64,000 bases of DNA from Tillus elongatus (GCA_964006375.1 OZ023262.1:95024976-95088975), one strand, 5' to 3'; shown: positions 1-12,640, counted from the stretch's first letter. Program-made: numbers and translations. The notes: generated by a model from the sequence alone, not told the origin.

Positions 1-364
1 ACAGCGAAGACTCTGGAATGCTATTTATAGAAGGAACCAGAGATGACAGGTGTATAAAAGTGTAGAAGGTCTAGAATCTCTATGGAGAGTATAAAAAGAC
101 GAACGGTACATATAGTGAGTCAGTTCACTATTGAATTAGTGCGATGTACAATAAGTGATCATAGAGTATTAAGCGAGTCAGCAGTAAGTGTTGGTGTATA
201 AGAACCGATAATATAAGGCGGAATATAGTTCTATGGACATTTTGTAAGAGAGATAAATATTTTAGTTGATACTGGTGTTGTAAAATAGTTGGTGATAATA
301 AAATAGAAGTTTTAAAAGCTGTGTCTTGTTAAGCAACAAATCCAGAACCCCGTAGAACGTAACA
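1..364 (+). repeat. 5' LTR of LTR family 1, copy A (truncated by window edge)
   Basis: The segment matches the repeat at 2864-3234 in the same order, from the CTCTGGAATG region near its start to the AGAACGTAACA end. It lies directly upstream of a primer-binding site and gag. Its first bases are outside the window. A complete copy at 2864-3234 starts TGTCAC and ends GTAACA, the TG...CA termini usual for LTRs. Sequences related to it occur at 24037-24373, 26763-27133, 47629-47842 and 53079-53226 plus 61245-61449. Confidence 0.85.
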
Positions 365-366
365 AC

Positions 367-384
367 TGATGTCAGAAGTGGGAT
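367..384 (+). promoter_or_regulatory. Primer-binding site, tRNA-Leu type (copy A)
   Basis: The 18 bases two positions after the LTR match, with one mismatch at the third base, the complement of a eukaryotic tRNA-Leu 3' end including CCA. Copy B has the perfect form, TGGTGTCAGAAGTGGGAT. The position right after the LTR fits the minus-strand priming site of an LTR retrotransposon. Confidence 0.75.
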
Positions 385-563
385 TTCCAGGCTGCTAGCG
401 GAAACCTTTTCCAGAATATTCGTTGAACAACGGGAAAATTTCTAGAATTTCTGGAAGATCAGTGTCAGCAGTGAGTCGTAACTGGGTGTGTTCTTAAAAC
501 AAAATAAACTGTGTACCAGATTTAAGTACGTCTATACCTTAGACACGTAGCGCAACAGTCAAA

Positions 564-2269
564 ATGGATGCCCAGCTATTGGAATTGGTTAAAGAAATGA
601 AAGAAAAAGCGAGAAAAAGAGATGAAGAGGCCAGAAGAAGAGACGATGAAGCTAAAGAAGAATCCAAAAAAAGAGATCAAGATGTTAGAAAAAGAGACCA
701 AGAAGCAAAAGAAGAGCTGAGAAAAAAGACGATGAAGCCAAGGAAGAAATGAAATAAGGAGACGGAGAAATAAAAGAGGAACTGAGAAAAAGGGACGTAG
801 AAGCAGAGGAAGAAATGAGAAGAAGATATGAAGAAACAAAGGTAATTCTACAAGAACAGACCAGCAGAATTGAGAATATTACTTTATGTGTCGACGAACG
901 TATGAAGCAGGTAAAAGACGACATCTTCCAGCAAGTAGAAAGCAGAGTAAGGGGTATGAGCGACAGACTGACGAATATACAAAAGAAAGTGCAGCAGAAA
1001 ATACAATCACTAGAAAATAAGTGCGAAATCCTAGCCAAAGAAAACATCAGGCTCGAAGATATCCCGGTCGTAAGAATTAAGGTCCCCACATTTGATGGCT
1101 GAGTCCCTTGGGTTATTTATATACGCCAATTTGAAGCTGCTACAGCAAATGGTTGAGGCGAGAGAGAGAGAGAGCGACTTCGCTAATTGTAGCTCTTAAA
1201 GGAGATTCTCTAGATGTGCTCCAAGGTATTCCCAGAGAAGAAACGTTGAGTTTTGATAGAATTAAATAAGAGATGAGGTTTGGCGACCAGCATTTACAAC
1301 AGCTGTATCGATTGCAGTTGAAACATCGTCGTCAGAAATCGAGCAAAAGTCTTAAACGTCTCCACGCCTACGTTGTCAGACTGACACGATTAGCCTACCC
1401 CATAGCTCCGATGGAGTTTTTAAACCAGCAGTCGTTGCAAACCTTCATTGACGGCATCAGAGATGACGACACGCAACAGGAGCTGAGGATGGAAAGACAC
1501 TAAAACTTGTACGGTGCTTTGGCATATCCCTTGGAGTTTGAAGCGGTAAAGTAAGTGTCAGAAAGTCATGTGAAAGTTCTCAGTCTTTAAGTCCAAGAAG
1601 AAAATAAAACCGATACATCCATGATCGTGCAGCTACTAGAGAAAATAGCAGAACAAATAAGGTCGACGTCTCATGGACACCCAATTAGAGCTCACCGTGC
1701 AAATGCCTTGCGCTGCTGGATCTGCGGCAAGGTGGGACATATAAGGGGCGAATGTTGGGCTCTAAGATCACGCGCAAGGGAGAAAGCGAAGCTAAGGCCG
1801 GTAACCCAGGTTGGAGATTCTGGCAGCGCTCTCGTCGTAGACGGATACGTAAGCGGTAATAAGACCCAGATGGTCGTCGACACAGGCGCACCTAGGACGA
1901 TTATTCGCCGCCGCGACTTGGTTCCAGGATGGCGAGTAAAAAATCCAGACAGAGTGTACAGAGTAAACGCATTCGATGGTGATCGCATCCAGGTATTTGG
2001 CGAGACTGACGTCCAACTGCAAATTGGGCCATGGAAGGCAAAGCATAGAGCCATAGTCGCCACCATATCAGACCCGGTTATAATTGGCTTGGACATACTT
2101 CAGGGTCAGTGCTCTTGTAGTCAGTGATCTTGGCACTAACATCCTGACTATCGGCGTTGAAGAAATAATAGTGTCGCCTGGTAGTAACCTGGTAGTGCGG
2201 AAAACCACCATAGAGGAAAATAGAAACGCCTGCTGTGAAAGTGCCATTGCAGTGAAGAGAGCTGTGTGA
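564..2269 (+). pseudogene. gag-protease remnant of LTR family 1, copy A
   Basis: This is a broken Gag and aspartic protease of a Ty3/gypsy-type element, read in pieces at 564-752, 815-1102, 1273-1503, 1621-2127 and 2084-2269. The N-terminal part is a highly charged Lys/Arg/Glu coiled coil starting MDAQLLELVKEMKEK. The fourth piece has a CCHC zinc knuckle (CWICGKVGHIRGEC) at about residues 32-45, then a protease with VVDTGAPRT and IIGLDIL near its end. The pieces are separated by frameshifts and stops, for example the TGA after VPTFDG at 1099-1101. The same Gag is seen in copies B, C and D. RT and RNase H are absent downstream, so the copy is an internally deleted derivative and cannot be autonomous. 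Confidence 0.8.
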
Positions 2270-2309
2270 GGAAGAGACGACCCAGCTACTCAGCCAGAAG
2301 CACGACATT

Positions 2310-2819
2310 ATGACAGAAGTACAAAACGAAGGGTGTAAAGACCATGCAAATGTGAAGCCAACCCAGAAAAAGGTCAGTGAACACATTTGTTGGAAGAGAG
2401 CCGATGTTGACAGGGTGAATAGGGCCCGCCAAGATATTTTTTCAAGTAGAAACACCAGAACGAGAGCAACTACACGGAAGAGCCAGTACTACGTAAGAAC
2501 TTCGCTTGAAGAAAGTTCCGACATATTGACGAGAAGGAAAACCATCAACTTTGCTGTTGGAATGCACATACGAATAGAAAGCGACGACATGAAGACCCAT
2601 TATGACGTAGGAGCTAATTCAGCTGGGTTTAAAGAAGGAGATAGTGTGTGGTTCTACAATCCAGTACGACGCAAGGGACGGTCACCTAAACTACAGAAAT
2701 TATGGGAAGTCCCTTTTGGAGTGTTTAAAAGGATCAATGACGTTGTCTATCGAATTCAGATGAGCCCGAAGAGCAAAATAAAGGTGGCCCATATGCACAG
2801 ACTTATGCCATACTAAAAA
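2310..2819 (+). pseudogene. Integrase C-terminal (GPY/F-like) remnant, copy A
   Basis: The last two thirds of this 168-codon frame resemble the C-terminal tail of Ty3/gypsy integrases. They contain a GDSVWFYNPVRRKGRSPKL stretch, then a degenerate GPY/F-like LWEVPFGVFKR, then a VVYRIQ...HMHRLMPY end. The matching region of copy B at 26422-26751 keeps LWEGPYKVVKR. The N-terminal third has no recognisable domain. The integrase catalytic core, present in copy B, is missing here, and the frame abuts the 3' LTR after about 40 bp. Confidence 0.7.
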
Positions 2820-2863
2820 ATGACAGAATTCGACCGGGACGATCGAATATAAGACGGGGGCTG

Positions 2864-3234
2864 TGTCACATTCGTCTATGAGAATTAAGTTTATGGACTT
2901 TGTTTCTGTAGTGTATTGGTAACAGCGAACACTCTGGAATGATATTTCTAGAAGGAACCAGAAATGACAGGTGTAGAAAAGTATACAAGGTTTAGAATCT
3001 CTATGGAGAGTATAAATAGACGAACGGTACATATAGCGAGTCAGCAGTAAGTGTTGGTGTATAAGAAGCGATCATAGAAGGCGAAGAGTGAAATATAGTT
3101 CTATGGACATTTAGTAAGAGAGAGAAATATTTTAGTTGATACTAATGTTGGAAAATAGTTGGTTATGATAAAATAGTAGTTTGAAAAGCTGTGTTTTGTT
3201 AGGCAACAAATCCAGGACCCGGTAGAACGTAACA
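2864..3234 (+). repeat. 3' LTR of LTR family 1, copy A
   Basis: A 371-bp repeat of the window-start sequence, beginning TGTCAC and ending GTAACA, preceded by a short purine-rich AAGACGGGGG that may be the polypurine tract. The 3' LTR of copy B (26763-27133) has the same length. It carries a region at about 2880-2925 that is shorter or absent in copy B. Confidence 0.85.
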
Positions 3235-4355
3235 TTACTAAGTCCCGTTCTCCGTAAACCTCTAATCTATCATCGACCAAGAGTCACCATGTAGATCTTA
3301 CGTGTATATATGAACAACGAAGGTATTATTATTATTATCATTATTATTAAATAATTTTATAAATAAGTGTCAGTTAATTCGCTTAACGTTTTCTGGTTCA
3401 GATATGTTTATTTTTTTAATCAGACCGAAGGTTGACTTAAAATGAATTATGTGTAAGAAACGCATAGGTCAGGTGTCAGATTTATATCCGCCGTACTTCA
3501 TTACGCATATATTTTATATCAACGAAATTATATTAGGTATGCAAAACCAGACCAACATACGCAAACAGGAACTGAAAAAGTTTATGTATAATTATCAGAA
3601 TATCTATATATAAAGCGAATATTTTATTCTGTTCGCCAACAAAGTACATATGCAAAATAACAATGTTCATTATTTGATTAGTGACATATTCAAATCAGAG
3701 CATGCAACATTAAATACCATTTATAGATCAAACAAGCAGAAACAGTGCGCTCTGGAATTTTATGCTCCAGTTGAAATGTTAAATCTACAATAATTCCAAT
3801 TAAATATATATTTTTTACTATAATTAATGCCTTTATAATTTTCGTGTTTACAATAAATGATACATAAATCAATGCAACAAATAACAATGATCGGATCGGC
3901 AGATTTTACAAAACGTTGCAACCTCAAGCGTTTTGTGAAACTAACCGTTATCGTTTAAGTTAATGGTACCTGAATAGGTTTTATTTTATTAATGTCATAT
4001 CTATCATCAGTTATGCTTCTAGTTCAAAAATAATGCTGCAAATTAAATCGTAACTTCCACATAGCTGTGATAATCTACTCTCGTCAGAAAAGCATTCTCA
4101 TGAAATGAATTAAGGGTCCATGACTTGACCACAAAGAAAATATTGATATTCCTGTACCCATAAACCTTTGAAACGTTATATTACTCGCGTTTAAACAAAA
4201 AAGTGTCACTTTTTACCAAATCACCCCTTATCTAGCCCCTACCCCCTGTAGCGATCTTACCCAAAAACAATCTCAAGCGTTTGTTTGTCTGGTGCTAACT
4301 GTTTGCCAAATTTGAAGACGATATCTCAATTCGTTCAAAAGTTACTGCGCCTACT
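3235..4355. other. AT-rich DNA, no gene recognised
   Basis: No convincing coding frame. A short run of ATT repeats lies at about 3327-3350. From about 4195 the text (Lys/Thr-rich low-complexity, then CAAATTTGAAGACGATATCT at 4307) belongs to a duplicated segment that reappears at 4673, each copy followed by GAC-rich tetranucleotide repeats. Confidence 0.5.
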
Positions 4356-4359
4356 AACA

Positions 4360-4876
4360 GACAGACATAGAGGCCTAGGGGCCCACAGATCGACAGACCG
4401 ACCGACATAAAGGTTTCGTCGCAGAATCAAGTTTTATATATGTTTTGATTTTCTGTCACAGATATTCTATCTCCACACATTCACCACTAATTTAATTTAA
4501 GGACAGAACACCAAGTGTTTGATAAAATAAAGTTTTTTAACGAACAAACCCCCAAAACGTTATATTACTCGAATTTTAACGAAAAATGTCAATTTTCACA
4601 AAATGATCCCCTACTGGAGCGATTTTATACAAAAACAATCCGAACCGTTCGTTTGTCGGGTGCTAACTCTACCAAATTTGAAGACGATATCTCAATTGGT
4701 TCTAAAGTTATCGTGGCTACGAACAGCTAAAGATACAGACCGACCAACCGACACACCGACAGACCAACAGACCGACAGACCGAAAGATCGACAGACCGAA
4801 AGATCGACAGACCGACAGACCTACAGACCTACAGACCGGCAGACTGGCAGACCGTCAGTCCGACAGACCGACAGAT
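4360..4876 (+). repeat. Two GAC-type tetranucleotide repeat blocks in a duplicated segment
   Basis: Short (GACA/GACC)-type repeats at 4362-4411 and a longer block at 4736-4876. Each is preceded by the same lead-in: ACGTTATATTACTC, then AAATTTGAAGACGATATCTC about 100-150 bases later. The lead-in plus tetranucleotide tail looks like one end of an unclassified dispersed repeat. An apparent reading frame through it (4603-4878, a Thr/Asp/Arg-rich string) is a repeat artefact. Confidence 0.6.
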
Positions 4877-4959
4877 GACAAAGAAAATGTTCGTTCCCAA
4901 ATCTTGTTTTCTAGATGTTTTGATACTTTTAACGACGGTTGAGCGAAAGAAAATAAATT

Positions 4960-5505
4960 TCGGGACGCAGCAAGTGCGTTATGGTAGTGAATTTTTATTA
5001 AATGCTTCAAATTTGAAAAACTCAATTTTCTATAAACTTAGAAACTTTAATTTTGGTATGTAGTAAGGTATTTTCTAGGCAAAGATATCCACCAAATTTC
5101 GTTAACATCACATTGTAATTTTCGGAGAAAAAAATTTTTTCGAAAGAAAATTTATATATTAAAAAACTTAATTTCCTATAAACTTAGAAAGTTGAATTTT
5201 GATACGTGGTAAGATCTTTTCTAAGGCAACATATATGGTAAATTTCATTAAAGCAGATTTGTTATTTTCGGAGAAAATTTTTTTTTTCAAAGAAACTCAA
5301 CATTTTTCCGGAAAACCTCGTCCGATTTTCCTGGCTAACGAACTCATCCAGGCCATTAATAAAATACAGGCACTTGCTGAAACATATAAAAATTGAAACT
5401 GACCCCAGATATGGGTTCTAGGGGTCCTAGTTCGCGCTCATTTGAAAAATTTTTTGCAAAGTCCCACCATCGATACCTCTCTATTAGTGAATTTTTTTAA
5501 ATAAA
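4960..5505 (+). repeat. MITE-like repeat family (MITE-TA), near-complete copy without its TA tract
   Basis: Starts with the shared terminal motif GCAGCAAGTGCGTTATGGTA followed by GTGAATTTTTATT. It continues through two diverged copies of a block related to ACTCAATTTTCTATAAAC, then a region ending CTGGCTAACGAACTCATCC, then GAAACTGACCCCAGATATGG. It ends in a palindromic GTGAATTTTT ... AAAAATTCAC hairpin near 5490-5516. In most other copies a long (TA)n tract sits just before the GAAACTGACC motif. The opposite end of several copies carries the terminal motif inverted, so I infer terminal inverted repeats. No transposase is visible. Confidence 0.6.
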
Positions 5506-6740
5506 AATTCACAAAAATTCGAAATTCGCTGATGCCATACATTTTCACGTATTGACGTTGTGGAGGAGGTAATAAATGATCGGTCACATAAAATTTCACT
5601 TCTCCTTAATTTTCGTTTTGCGGTTAGGTAACAATTCGAAATAAAAGCGTTGTACCTAATAAAATTTTGTAGTTAATTCAGATTAAAAAACCTGGGCGCA
5701 GCAAGTGCGTTATGATAGTGAATTTTCATAAGAATGTCTCTAATTAGAAGTATGTCTTATATTTAATGAAAGACATCAAATTTGGTAGAAGTCTAACATT
5801 TATAAGAGAAACCATGTACAATTCTTTATTAAAAGAACTGTGTTATTTAAAAAAAGATATGAATATTTTCTGAAAATAAATAAACTTATGGCAAAAAAAC
5901 GGGTCAGATTCTCCGGGCCAACAATTCAAACAATTTACACAACAACTGCATTTACAAAGATATAATTATTCCCAAAACGCTTTTTAAAAAATTCAGCAGA
6001 ACAATTTTTACACGAATATTTGCAAATAACCTCTTACAAGAAAATTAGGCATTTTATTACAGAAATTGGTTGAAGTAATGCTACACGATATTTATATAGT
6101 AGTCTTTTTATAAAAATCTGCTAAAAAGCTTTGTTGACGACAATGTTCTACAAAAATTTCTTTCATGAAAATTTAAAAACGTAAAATATTTTTTATGTGA
6201 ATTTTCCAACGTCGTTTTTTACAATAACCCATTAAACATTACTTATTAATCGCAACCATTTCACGATAATTTCATAAAACATTATTTTTCTGAAAACAGA
6301 CTGATATATTTTACACGAAAGTTTGCTGATAAAATACACAAATTTTAAATTATATAATCTGTAATTAAAATTGAAATAAAATACAGGCTGCTCCATTTAA
6401 AAAAAAATGAGCCATGGCAGTTTGATTTTTTTCAAATTTAGCCACTATTTGAGCGCCCTGTGTCATTTTAATGAGACTCCGCTATCAAAAACGTAAAATG
6501 TTGCAAAACAATTGAAATAGCTAATAAAGGGTGAACGATATCAATTTTTTCCTACAAATATGAATTATAATTCGTTGGAAAATGCTACAGTCGAATAATA
6601 TAGAAGGTCTGTCATTTAAAAAAGATACGTTTGATTACCAACGACTTGTGGGCCAGCCTTTGATTATCAAATTAAGTTTGTAGGATGCTCAAGACGTCCT
6701 ATTGTAACGGGGTGAATAAACATACCTCAATATAATTTTA
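5506..6740. other. AT-rich DNA with MITE-TA end fragment; no gene recognised
   Basis: A terminal motif of the MITE-TA family is present at about 5697-5735. A phrase ACCAACGACTTGTGGGCCAG at 6639 recurs in diverged form at 9355 (reverse) and 38728, suggesting the end of another dispersed element. Otherwise nothing is recognised. Confidence 0.5.
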
Positions 6741-6746
6741 TTAACC

Positions 6747-7112
6747 GTATGTGTGTGTGTTTTTCTTTGTTTCTTTAACGTCGGCCTATTTCCGCGACTA
6801 TGGCCAATCACCGACGCCAGGGAGCAGTTTCACCTCACCATCCTGGAAATTTTGCTGAACCCCTGCCTTTCTGTAAGGCGGGTAGGGATTTTTAACGTGC
6901 CCAACATCGCATGGACAAGGGACCGACGGCTTTACGCCCCCTCCGAACGGCGCAACGTGCAGACATTCAACTTGCTCAAATACAAATGTCAGAACCTCGG
7001 TTGTTGTTAATGTTACAGTTTGTACTGAAAAAGTGAAAGGAGAAACCTGCGATCGAACCCAGTACCCTTTGGTTCAGAGGCACACGTTCTTACCTCTGAA
7101 CCACCGAGGCTC
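6747..7112 (-). repeat. tRNA-derived SINE, copy 1
   Basis: On the minus strand it begins GAGCCTCGGTGGTTCAGAGG. There is an RNA polymerase III A box at 7103-7093 (TGGTTCAGAGG) and a B box at 7060-7051 (GGGTTCGATC), the layout of a tRNA-derived promoter. The ~250-bp body is unrelated to tRNA and is shared with copies at 20555-20790 and 22378-22731. It ends in a short CA/GT-rich tail. Imperfect flanking repeats (TTAACCGTATG left, TTAACCATATATG right) may be a degraded target duplication. The reading frame across it is not a gene. Confidence 0.75.
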
Positions 7113-7295
7113 TTAATTAACCATATATGCAGCAAGTAAATTCATAAACACTAATTTATTTCATACAGTTTAATTTCAAGATCAAACAAAAAAATCAAGA
7201 AAAAGTTATTTCAGATAAATCAAGTTACGTATTATGCAGGTGATAATGCCTTATCATGGGCTATTTACATTTTATCACTGACTAAGGCATATAAA

Positions 7296-8500
7296 AGGAG
7301 GCCAAGAATTCAAAGAAGATCAAATACACGAAAAAATACACAATAACATACCAAACAACCAATTCGTAAAAAGCACAGCACAACACTATAATTAGCACGC
7401 ATAACTCACCTCCTCACACAAAACTACGATAAAAACACACCACAGCTCTACTCACACTCAACATTGGGAAATCATTCGACACGGTCTGGCATGCTGGTCT
7501 CCTCTACGAACTCCACTGAACTCACTCAATACCCCCCCCACCCCCACACACCTAACTAAAATCAGACACAGCAAACCGCACATTCCCAAAAAAACAAACA
7601 CAACACTCTCTCCTACCCACAAGGCATTTTCGCAGGGGTCCCCCAAGGAGGAATCCTTTCCTCAACCCTATTTGACTACTACGTACACGGAATCCCCAAA
7701 CACAATAAGGTACAAACTTTCCTGTATGCAGACGAGAAAGCTCTAGGCACTCACTCAAGAAATGCAAATCTAGGAAACACATCCATGCAGCAACACATCC
7801 CTACCTTATAAAAATACTACAATAATTGTAAAACAAAAATTTACTCCAACAAATCAGAACTTACACATATTTCCAAAGCACGTGAACACATCACAAACAA
7901 TATCACACTATATAACACTACAATCACAAATACAAATCACACAAAGTGCATCGGCCTACAGCTGTATAAACAACTCAGAATCACGAAACACACAAACGTA
8001 GTAAATCAAAAAGCCACAGCACTTTTTGGACAATTTTTCCCACTACTACACAAAACAAGCAAACTATCACCTAAACTGAAACTAACACTATACAACAGCG
8101 GTATTAAACGAATCATCACATACGCCAGCCCTATATGGTGCAACACCTTCAAAACAAACCTCCGCAAACTACAAATCACACAAAAAGAACTACAAACCAC
8201 AGAAAACAAAATACTAAGAACTATCATTAACAAACCGAGAAAAACGCACATAAACACACTACACGACTAGCCAACACCCAAAAATCAGAGCAATATGCGT
8301 GCAAATTCTACATCCACGACACCAAACAACTCACAACCACAACATATATAGGCTCAACACCTACACTTTACCCTCTCAAAATCTCACACACTATGATACA
8401 CCCAGATGAGGTCATAAGCACCCACAGTCCCTATATAGCACACTCACTACAACTTACACTACACACCACACAATTAAACATCACACACCACTAATCAGTA
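7296..8500 (+). pseudogene. Decayed Jockey-type LINE reverse transcriptase
   Basis: Translated in shifting frames, the region gives in order IHEKIHNNIPNNQF, an IGKSFDTVWHAGLLYEL-like palm motif at about 7464, GVPQGGILSSTLFDYYVHGIP at about 7636-7698, and FLYADEKAL near 7722. It continues through NKSELTHISK and LTLYNSGIKRIITYASPIWCNT near 8085-8140. These are the RT and thumb regions of Jockey-type non-LTR elements. The active-site motif reads YADE instead of YADD. Several stops and frameshifts interrupt it. The ORFs called on the opposite strand are its shadows. Confidence 0.75.
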
Positions 8501-8576
8501 CAGCTGGTAAACATTATGCTTTATTCAAGCGTAACTGCATCCTGGGGATACAAAATAAACATTTATAAATTACTTG

Positions 8577-8577
<1 letters not shown>

Positions 8578-8641
<64 letters not shown>
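8578..8641. repeat. (TA)n microsatellite
   Basis: Uninterrupted TA dinucleotides. It is followed within 10 bp by a MITE-TA terminal motif (GAAGCAAGTGCGTTATGGTA near 8658), so it belongs to a copy of that family. Confidence 0.9.
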
Positions 8642-8648
<7 letters not shown>

Positions 8649-8754
8649 AAATTCGGGATGAAGCAAGTGCGTTATGGTAATGAATTTTCGTAAGAATAAT
8701 ACATTATAGTGATATAGCCTTATATGAAAAGTTATAAAACATTATTTTATTTAA

Positions 8755-8885
8755 TTAGGAACAGTAAATAATAGTGTAAAGAAGGGCTAGCAAAAGCATG
8801 ATCCCTAACATAAATATTTATACAGTAATTTGGATACAAAACTCAAACCAAACAATTGATAAACAGGAATTATATTACTTTTTTA
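8755..8885 (+). repeat. Dispersed repeat family C, partial copy
   Basis: A block including ATACAGTAATTTGGATACAA at 8821 and an AACTCAAACCAAACAATTGA continuation recurs at about 19460-19510 and, diverged, at 21720-21790. No coding potential. Confidence 0.5.
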
Positions 8886-9339
8886 ACTTCATGCATCCAT
8901 ATTGTTGTATCATGGCACTTTTGTTGACGTGTTCTGTTTTGTCCTGTTTTTTTTTTCCTTTGTTTGGATATTTGTCCACATTATGAAGTTTCTGTACATT
9001 TATGATTTACTGGTTGATGCAGCTTTTAATTGTGTATTTTGACCTATGCTGCTGTTTTGTATGTATATTTGTGTATATTTATGTTATCACTTTTGTGATT
9101 TTGTTTTTACGCATAAGTACATGACCTGTGTAATGCATTACTGTATGCACAAGAAGGCAAAGGTTGCGGTGCTATCGGGGCGGCAAAACTGCGGACGAGC
9201 CCTGACGGAGAAAAAATGCATCACTGTGCAAAGACACCAATGAACAATTATTATTATTAATAATTATTATTATTATTAAACAAATACGAAAGAAATTGTA
9301 TACATTAGTTATAGGGTCTCTTGAGCAACATTTAAAAAA

Positions 9340-9512
9340 TATCTCTACAATAATAGGGTAGCCCATAAGTCGTTGGTGATACAAATCTTTCTTCTTTAAA
9401 AAATTCACTAACGAGGAGATCGCGACAATCAAATTTTGAAAAAAAAATTTTCAAATGAGCGCGAACTGGAACCCCTAGAACACATATCCGGGGTCAGTTT
9501 CAATTTCTTCAT

Positions 9513-9604
<92 letters not shown>

Positions 9605-9720
9605 CAGACCGATAATTAAAAAAAGATTTTGACAAAATTTGGTGCGTACCTTCCTTTTGCAAAGGGCTTCGTTAACCAAGAAAATCGAACCAGTTTTTCC
9701 CGGAAAATTTTGTGTTACCT
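9340..9720 (-). repeat. MITE-TA copy with (TA)n tract
   Basis: Reverse-oriented copy. The GAAACTGACCCCGGATATG motif is at about 9480-9503 and the TA tract at about 9518-9600. It is followed by the arm containing the CTTCGTTAACCAAGAAAATCG block near 9667. Apparent poly-(Tyr-Ile) frames across it come from the microsatellite. Confidence 0.65.
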
Positions 9721-10355
9721 TTCGGACTTTTTACTACCTACGCGAACCTTTATTAACATGTTTATCTTGTAATGGACGCTGGTGAGGCCCAACTCAAGCA
9801 TTAAGAATATTTTGGGAAATGCATTAGTGATATTTCAAAAATCCTCGTCTTCTAAACGAATAAACCGAATTTCAAAAATAAAAAGCAATGTAGAGCAAAT
9901 CGAAAGCTCTTTCGAACGAGCTGTCACATGACTTCCATCCCCATTTGGAAAAATTTGACGGATAACACCCTCGCTTAGGAGGGTAAAGTTTGAGCTATAT
10001 TTTTGCGTCAAAAGTTATCCCCCTCACAAGAAAAGCTGGCATAATTAAGCTTTTTTTTCTACAAAATCTTTTCCTGGCAGTTATAGCTGCCGGATCATTT
10101 TCAATGGGCCATTATGTATATATAAATTTAATGCTGTTCATTGGTAAACGCCTGACTTGAGGACGGCTTGGTCACTTTTATTTTCTAAATGTTCGTAATA
10201 GTCCGGGGAAGGTTTTTAAGGAATGAAAAATGGGAAAAGTTGTCCGGAAAATTTGATAAGAAGTGTAAGTGCTATTTTCCACTATTGATTTCGCTACGTG
10301 CGGAAATTTCGTTTGACGTATTGAAATTTGGACAGGACAACGTTTGTCGGGTCAT

Positions 10356-10458
<103 letters not shown>

Positions 10459-10499
10459 TGATCACTAATGCACAAGACTGTATAATTGTTCTTTTTAGT

Positions 10500-10613
10500 G
10501 AATTTTTATTTAAAATGTAGAGAGTTATCGATGGTAAGACTTTGCAACAATTTTTTCAAATGAGCGCGAACTAGGACAACTAGAAGCCATATCTGTAGTC
10601 AGTTTCAGTTTTC

Positions 10614-10686
<73 letters not shown>
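10500..10686 (-). repeat. MITE-TA half copy with (TA)n tract
   Basis: Reverse-oriented right-hand half of the family: the GTGAATTTTTATTT hairpin arm at about 10498, the AAATGAGCGCGAACTAGG motif at 10557 and the degraded CTGTAGTCAGTTTCAG at 10590. These run straight into a TA tract at 10615-10685. Confidence 0.65.
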
Positions 10687-10689
<3 letters not shown>

Positions 10690-10690
<1 letters not shown>

Positions 10691-12640
10691 GCTGGGAAAT
10701 GCAAAGGCCATATAAATTTCTATAAAAACAAAAATGAAAACCCTTACGGAAACTAGTATGATAACGTTAAGTTTCGATTATCGATTTAATAATGTATATT
10801 GTCAGATCTACAAAATTGAGGGGTCAGATTAGCAATGGGGGGTTATAATAGTACCACTGGTCAGTAGTAATTACAATACTTACGGTTTACACGTAATGCA
10901 TATGGGTTATCTGTAGATTGTATACATATCCACATCGTTCGACATATTTTACTTTACACTAAAACAGAAAACAAAATAATAACATTAATATACAAGCATA
11001 TTCTCTATTATTGTTTGTCAGTGTTATTTGGATAAGCAATGAAAGATATAAAGCCATAATGTGTTAAAATGATCATTAATTAAATTTTTAAAATTTATAA
11101 CTAGCAAATTTGGAAAGCGTCTCAGTTTAAATGAATTTAAAAGAGCCAAAAATCTATATGCAAATAGATTAAACTCTTAAGCATGAAATACATACCAAAG
11201 AATTATGTTCTAAATCAATTACCTAAAGGTAATGAACAAAACAAACACTTTGTATAATGTACTTAGATGTAAGTTTATTTTTTATTTATGTGAACAATGA
11301 ACTGGAGTTTACCAAAGACAGTGTTTGTGTTGTGGAACCTTTTAAATCAAGATTGCAGCATATAAACTTCATTAATTTATAAATTTATTGTTGACTATGG
11401 TTATGTCTAAGAAGTAAGGTTAGACCAAATGTCATTTTTAAGAATAATGATGTTTAAACTTACCGGAAGAACAGCTGTCAAAATATGTATTAATTAATGT
11501 CAAGAAAGGATGCCTTGATATCAAACATTAGATGAATTTGAGCAACATTTTCGCTTTTGTTATGAATTATTTTTGATCATTAAAGAAATTCAGACGCCAG
11601 AATAGCGTCATTCTTGCTTCCCATTTGAATATAAATATTTTAAAGTATATATTGTGTAAAGAAGATCCATTGTGTCACTAAAACAAACAGAAGAGGTTAC
11701 ATGAAGTTTTTAACATAATAAATTACAAGATAAACGGTATATATATCAAGAATACCTACATTTAAGGATACCCACCACCATTAGCGAGGAATCAAGGTTT
11801 GAGATTTAATTATTTTTTATCTAAATCAGCACAAGGAGGTAAATCACTTTATTTAAGACAGTCTGTTCTGTCGATCATACGTCAAGCAAAAGCGTTCATG
11901 GGAAAATAAGATTTAATGCATAAACAGCAATCTTAGTTTACATTTTTACCATAGTTTAAAGTTAAGAACTTAGAGGGAGTCAGGAGTGCAGGTCAGGGAG
12001 CCATATTAGTTGTCACGAACATTTGAAAAGCAGTCGAAAATTCTGTTAATAATATTAATCATTTAATTTTACTAGTAAGCTTGAGAATTATAACAACGGA
12101 TCCGTTTAGATTTAAATTTATAAAATTCTGTCCAATAAAAGTTGTTATAAAAAATTTTCTAAAAACATAATTCTTTGAAACAAAAAAAAACATAATAAGA
12201 TAAAAATAAGATTAATTACATATTTCTTTTCCCCTATTTAGCAGAACCTACCACTGAGACAAAGTAAGTACATTGATAATTTAAATACAATTTATATAAT
12301 AGAAGGGTAGGCAACCTATATAACACTGAAGGAAGGAAATGACAAATACATATACATATACTAAAATTCAAACACCAGAGTCATAAACATTTTATTCAGT
12401 TAAAATACATTATAAAATATACAGAGTCACCCATAAAACATTGTGTAACTGTTAATATAAAATGTTTCAATTTACATTTAAAAGTATAATCAACAAAAGT
12501 AATATCCCTAAAATTATACCAATTTAAACAAAGAATACAAAAGGAACCAAAAAAGGTTTACACACATCTACAGGGTGTTTATTTAAATACAAATAATAAT
12601 ATAATTATTTATAATAAAAAATTCGATCAAGTAAAATCAG
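10690..12640. other. AT-rich DNA, no gene or repeat recognised
   Basis: About 1.95 kb with no frame of note, no RNA gene signature and no clear similarity to the rest of the window. It could be unique intergenic DNA or an old unrecognised element. Confidence 0.5.

Noticed and set aside
3235..4350. Host gene exons
   Set aside because: No frame over 70 codons, no splice-consistent series of conserved exons and no recognisable protein. The same holds for the other non-repeat gaps.
6753..7010. Small protein-coding gene with relatives at 22378-22581
   Set aside because: It lies inside the body of a tRNA-derived SINE. The related frame at 22378 differs by indels, as expected for non-coding DNA.
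7035..7112. Functional tRNA gene
   Set aside because: A and B boxes are present, but the sequence does not form a proper cloverleaf by inspection and is followed by a SINE body.
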